DNA from: an uncultured Eubacteriales bacterium
Lineage (GTDB): Bacteria; Bacillota; Clostridia; Oscillospirales; Oscillospiraceae
Assembly (NCBI GenBank): GCA_900546415.1
Contig: URCY01000043.1
Coordinates: 1 to 16,561, forward strand
DNA: 16,561 bases
Reading direction: 5' to 3'
Both the position numbers and the translations under genes were made by a program. This document shows, one piece after another, positions 14,220 through 16,561 of this stretch (positions are counted from its first letter, which is position 1; each line of letters starts with the position of its first letter). A model generated the notes under the pieces. It was given only the letters and a program-made list of their open reading frames with translations. It had not been told where the DNA came from and did not search any database.

Positions 14220-14894
14220 ATGGAAAACATGGTGAATATCTTCCTGTTTGGCAAGCTCTACCGCGTGCCGGACGATCTGACCATCATGCGCGCGATGGAA
14301 TACGCGGGCTATCAGCTCGTGCGCGGCTGCGGCTGCCGGAACGGCTTCTGCGGCGCCTGCGCGACGATCTACCGCATCAAGGGCGACCGCACGCTGCACA
14401 CCTGCCTCGCCTGCCAGACCAAGGTCGAGGACAATATGTATGTCGCGACGCTGCCGTTCTTCCCGCTGGTCAAGCAGGTCTATGACATCGAGAAGATCCG
14501 CCCGGAGCAGCAGGTCATGATGCAGCTCTATCCGGAGATCTATGCCTGCGTCGGCTGCAACGCCTGCACCAAGAGCTGCACGCAGAGCCTGAACGTCATG
14601 CAGTATATCGCCTACGCCCAGCGCGGCGAATTTGACAAATGCGCCGAGGAATCCTTCGACTGCGTCATGTGCGGCGTCTGCTCGTCGCGCTGCCCGGCCG
14701 GGATCTCGCATCCGCAGGTCGCGATGCTGGCGCGGCGTCTGAACGGCAAGTACCTCGCGCCGAAGTCGCAGCATCTGGCCGACCGCGTGCAGGAGATCGA
14801 GAACGGCACCTTTACGGAGCTGATCGAAAAGCTGATGCAGAAGCCGGTTGAAGAGCTGAAGGAGCTTTATAACAACCGCGAGATCGAGAAATAA
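14220..14894 (+). CDS. frdB: FrdB-like iron-sulfur subunit with 2Fe-2S and two HdrC-type 4Fe-4S motifs
   Basis: The protein has 224 residues from the ATG at 14220 (GGAGG about 11 nt upstream); an ATG at 14211 lies too close to the ribosome site but cannot be excluded. Residues 1-85 are a 2Fe-2S ferredoxin-like domain with GCGCRNGFCGAC (Cys37, 39, 44, 47) and TCLAC (Cys62, 65). Then follow Cys110/113/116/120 and Cys148/151/154/158, two complete 4Fe-4S motifs of the HdrC kind. Ordinary FrdB/SdhB instead has one 4Fe-4S and one 3Fe-4S site and no second full CX2CX2CX3C. The last 45 residues are charged and helical. It is soluble with no anchor nearby. It probably links FrdA to HdrBC. It lies 14 nt before frdA. 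Confidence 0.8.
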   Translation: MENMVNIFLFGKLYRVPDDLTIMRAMEYAGYQLVRGCGCRNGFCGACATIYRIKGDRTLHTCLACQTKVEDNMYVATLPFFPLVKQVYDIEKIRPEQQVMMQLYPEIYACVGCNACTKSCTQSLNVMQYIAYAQRGEFDKCAEESFDCVMCGVCSSRCPAGISHPQVAMLARRLNGKYLAPKSQHLADRVQEIENGTFTELIEKLMQKPVEELKELYNNREIEK

Positions 14895-14908
14895 GGAGGG
14901 GCGCGGCA

Positions 14909-16507
14909 ATGTATGCAAAGAATTTTCAGGAATCGCTGAAGGCGGTCGAGGCGGCGCGCGCCGCGAACATCGCCTATGAGCCCGCCCGCATGACGGCCGA
15001 CGAGAAGGATCGGCTGCTTGCGGCCTATCATCCCGATTATAAAAGGAGCGAATTTGCGACCCTGCGCATCGGCCCGAACAAGGGCGAGCAGGTGCCGCAT
15101 GAGCTGGCCGAGATGCTCGAGGCGCACAGCCGCATCAAGGCAAGCGACGTCGACCTGAGCGACGTGCGCTATGACGTCGACGTGCTCATCATCGGCGGCG
15201 GCGGCGCGGGCGCTTCTGCGGCCATTGAGGCCGACAACGTCGGCGCAAAGACAATGATCGTCACGAAGCTCCGCATGGGCGACGCGAACACGATGATGGC
15301 CGAGGGCGGCATTCAGGCGGCGGACAAGCCGAACGATTCGCCCGCGATCCACTTTGTCGACGCCTTCGGCGGCGGTCATTACGCCGCCAAGCGCGAGCTG
15401 CTGGCCAAGCTGGTCTGCGACGCGCCGGAGGCCATCCAGTGGCTGAACGATCTGGGCGTCGAGTTCGACAAGGCGCCAGACGGCACGATGATCACCACAC
15501 ACGGCGGCGGCACGTCCCGCAAGCGGATGCACGCCGCGAAGGACTATTCCGGCGCGGAGATCATGCGCACCCTGCGCGACGAGGTGCTCAACCGCGGCAT
15601 TCCGGTCGTGGACTTCACCGCTGCGATCGAGCTGATCCTCGACGAGAACGGCAGAGCCGCCGGTGCGGTCCTGATGAACATGGAGACGCACGAGCTGATG
15701 GTCGCGCGCGCCAAGACGGTCATTCTTGCGACCGGCGGCGCCGGACGGATGCACTATCAGGGCTTCCCGACCTCGAACCACTACGGCGCGACGGCCGACG
15801 GCCTTGTGCTGGGCTACCGCGTGGGCGCGAAGCTGCTCTACGCCGACACCCTGCAATATCACCCGACGGGCGCGGCCTACCCGCAGCAGATCTTCGGCGC
15901 GCTGGTCACCGAGAAGGTGCGCTCGCTGGGCGCGAAGCTCGTCAACCGCGACGGTAAGGTCTTTATGCATCCGCTCGAAACGCGCGACGTCTCTGCCGCG
16001 TCGATCATTCGCGAATGCTCCGACCGCGGCGAGGGCGTTGAGACCGGCAGCGGCAAGGCCGTCTGGCTCGACACCCCGATGATCGAGGCGATCGGCGGCG
16101 AGGGCACGATTGAAAAGCGCATTCCCGCCATGATGCGCATGTTCGCCAACTACGGCATCGACATCCGCAAGGAGCCGATTTTGGTCTATCCGACGCTGCA
16201 CTATCAGAACGGCGGTCTGGACATCAACGTCAACGGCATGACGACGCAGGTCGAGAACCTCTACGTCGCCGGTGAGGCCGTCGGCGGCATCCACGGGCGC
16301 AACCGCCTGATGGGCAACTCTCTGCTGGACATCATCGTCTTCGGCAGAAGCGCCGGCAAGAACGCCGCCGCCCGCTCCAAGGACGTGCAGCCGGGCAAGC
16401 TGACGCTTGCGCATATCGACGCCTTCGACGCCGAGCGTGCCGCCGCCGGGATCGAGACGGACGCCGTCTCGCCGAAGCTCCTGCCGGATTACCGCAGAAA
16501 AAAGTAA
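14909..16507 (+). CDS. frdA: Soluble fumarate reductase flavoprotein subunit
   Basis: The 532-residue protein belongs to the SdhA/FrdA/NadB family. An unusual N-terminal extension (1-88, containing YHPDYKR and RIGPNKGEQVPHELAE) precedes the FAD loop GGGGAG (96-101). Substrate residues of fumarate reductase are all present: His318 (QYHPTG), Arg359 (TRDVSA), His431 (LHYQNGG) and Arg466 (HGRNRL). The usual covalent-FAD histidine is replaced by Asn127 (ANTMMAEGG), so FAD should be non-covalent, as in unidirectional soluble fumarate reductases and L-aspartate oxidase. Only about 50 residues follow FGRSAG, so the C-terminal helical domain of SdhA/FrdA is largely missing. AGGAGGG lies upstream of the ATG. 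L-aspartate oxidase is an alternative, but no other NAD-biosynthesis gene is present. Confidence 0.85.
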   Translation: MYAKNFQESLKAVEAARAANIAYEPARMTADEKDRLLAAYHPDYKRSEFATLRIGPNKGEQVPHELAEMLEAHSRIKASDVDLSDVRYDVDVLIIGGGGAGASAAIEADNVGAKTMIVTKLRMGDANTMMAEGGIQAADKPNDSPAIHFVDAFGGGHYAAKRELLAKLVCDAPEAIQWLNDLGVEFDKAPDGTMITTHGGGTSRKRMHAAKDYSGAEIMRTLRDEVLNRGIPVVDFTAAIELILDENGRAAGAVLMNMETHELMVARAKTVILATGGAGRMHYQGFPTSNHYGATADGLVLGYRVGAKLLYADTLQYHPTGAAYPQQIFGALVTEKVRSLGAKLVNRDGKVFMHPLETRDVSAASIIRECSDRGEGVETGSGKAVWLDTPMIEAIGGEGTIEKRIPAMMRMFANYGIDIRKEPILVYPTLHYQNGGLDINVNGMTTQVENLYVAGEAVGGIHGRNRLMGNSLLDIIVFGRSAGKNAAARSKDVQPGKLTLAHIDAFDAERAAAGIETDAVSPKLLPDYRRKK

Positions 16508-16561
16508 AGGAACCTCTGAATAAATCGGCTGCGGCGCTCAGCGGGTCTTTCGTCCCAACTT
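16508..16561. other. Start of the region downstream of frdA, cut by the window
   Basis: There are 54 nt after the frdA stop codon. No T-tract hairpin terminator is visible. AGGAACCTC follows the stop but no start codon at a proper distance opens a gene inside the window. The text has the look of an intergenic repeat or element end, but nothing here can prove it. Confidence 0.3.

Noticed and set aside
14867..16414. 515-residue open frame on the minus strand opposite frdA
   Set aside because: Shadow of frdA; no motif and no initiation signal.
1..16561. CRISPR arrays, insertion sequences, prophage or defence genes
   Set aside because: No regularly spaced repeats, transposase, integrase or phage-like genes are visible; the tRNA pair shows no attachment-site duplication in the window.

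Overview
The window looks like chromosomal DNA of an anaerobic Clostridia-class Firmicute, probably from the Oscillospiraceae/Ruminococcaceae area. The evidence is a SleB-type cell-wall hydrolase, a YerC/YecD-family TrpR-like regulator, strong AGGAGG-like ribosome binding sites, consensus sigma-A promoters, and dense GC-rich genes rich in iron-sulfur motifs. Genus cannot be read from the sequence alone.

Left part (1-5100). On the minus strand lies a secreted cell-wall enzyme that joins a C39-like cysteine peptidase domain to a SleB-like hydrolase domain. It has its own promoter and a perfect 12-bp-stem terminator, and beyond it is a non-coding stretch with further inverted repeats. Next come tRNA-Val(TAC) and tRNA-Asp(GTC) on the minus strand, with a fully consensus promoter and a terminator. 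A plus-strand three-helix membrane protein with an internal YcxB/PH-like domain follows. It converges on a minus-strand mini-operon: YerC-like regulator, SAM-dependent methyltransferase, and the redox chaperone Hsp33 (hslO). The two sides share a bidirectional terminator.

Right part (5100-16561). After a 336-nt AT-rich divergent intergenic region, eleven plus-strand genes follow with gaps of at most about 25 nt or with overlapping ends: malate/lactate-family dehydrogenase, class II fumarase, HdrB, HdrC, HdrA, FlxD (MvhD-like), two 4Fe-4S proteins (FlxC- and FlxB-like), FlxA (FAD/NAD reductase), a 2Fe-2S/4Fe-4S FrdB-like protein, and a fumarate-reductase flavoprotein (FrdA). I see no terminator after frdA before the window ends.

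How they work together (inference). Mdh and FumC convert oxaloacetate to malate and fumarate, and FrdAB reduces fumarate to succinate. HdrABC plus FlxABCD is the known type of cytoplasmic NADH-oxidising, flavin-based electron-bifurcating complex. There is no membrane anchor subunit (FrdC/FrdD), no hydrogenase large subunit, no DsrC and no quinone-linked gene in the window. The attractive hypothesis is a soluble, quinone-independent, electron-bifurcating NADH:fumarate reductase. In it, exergonic fumarate reduction would drive reduction of ferredoxin from NADH, with the whole reductive C4 branch in one operon. The flavoprotein keeps the fumarate-reductase active-site residues but lacks the covalent-FAD histidine and most of the C-terminal domain. 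Its partner FrdB has an HdrC-like pair of 4Fe-4S motifs. All of this fits a specialised soluble enzyme.
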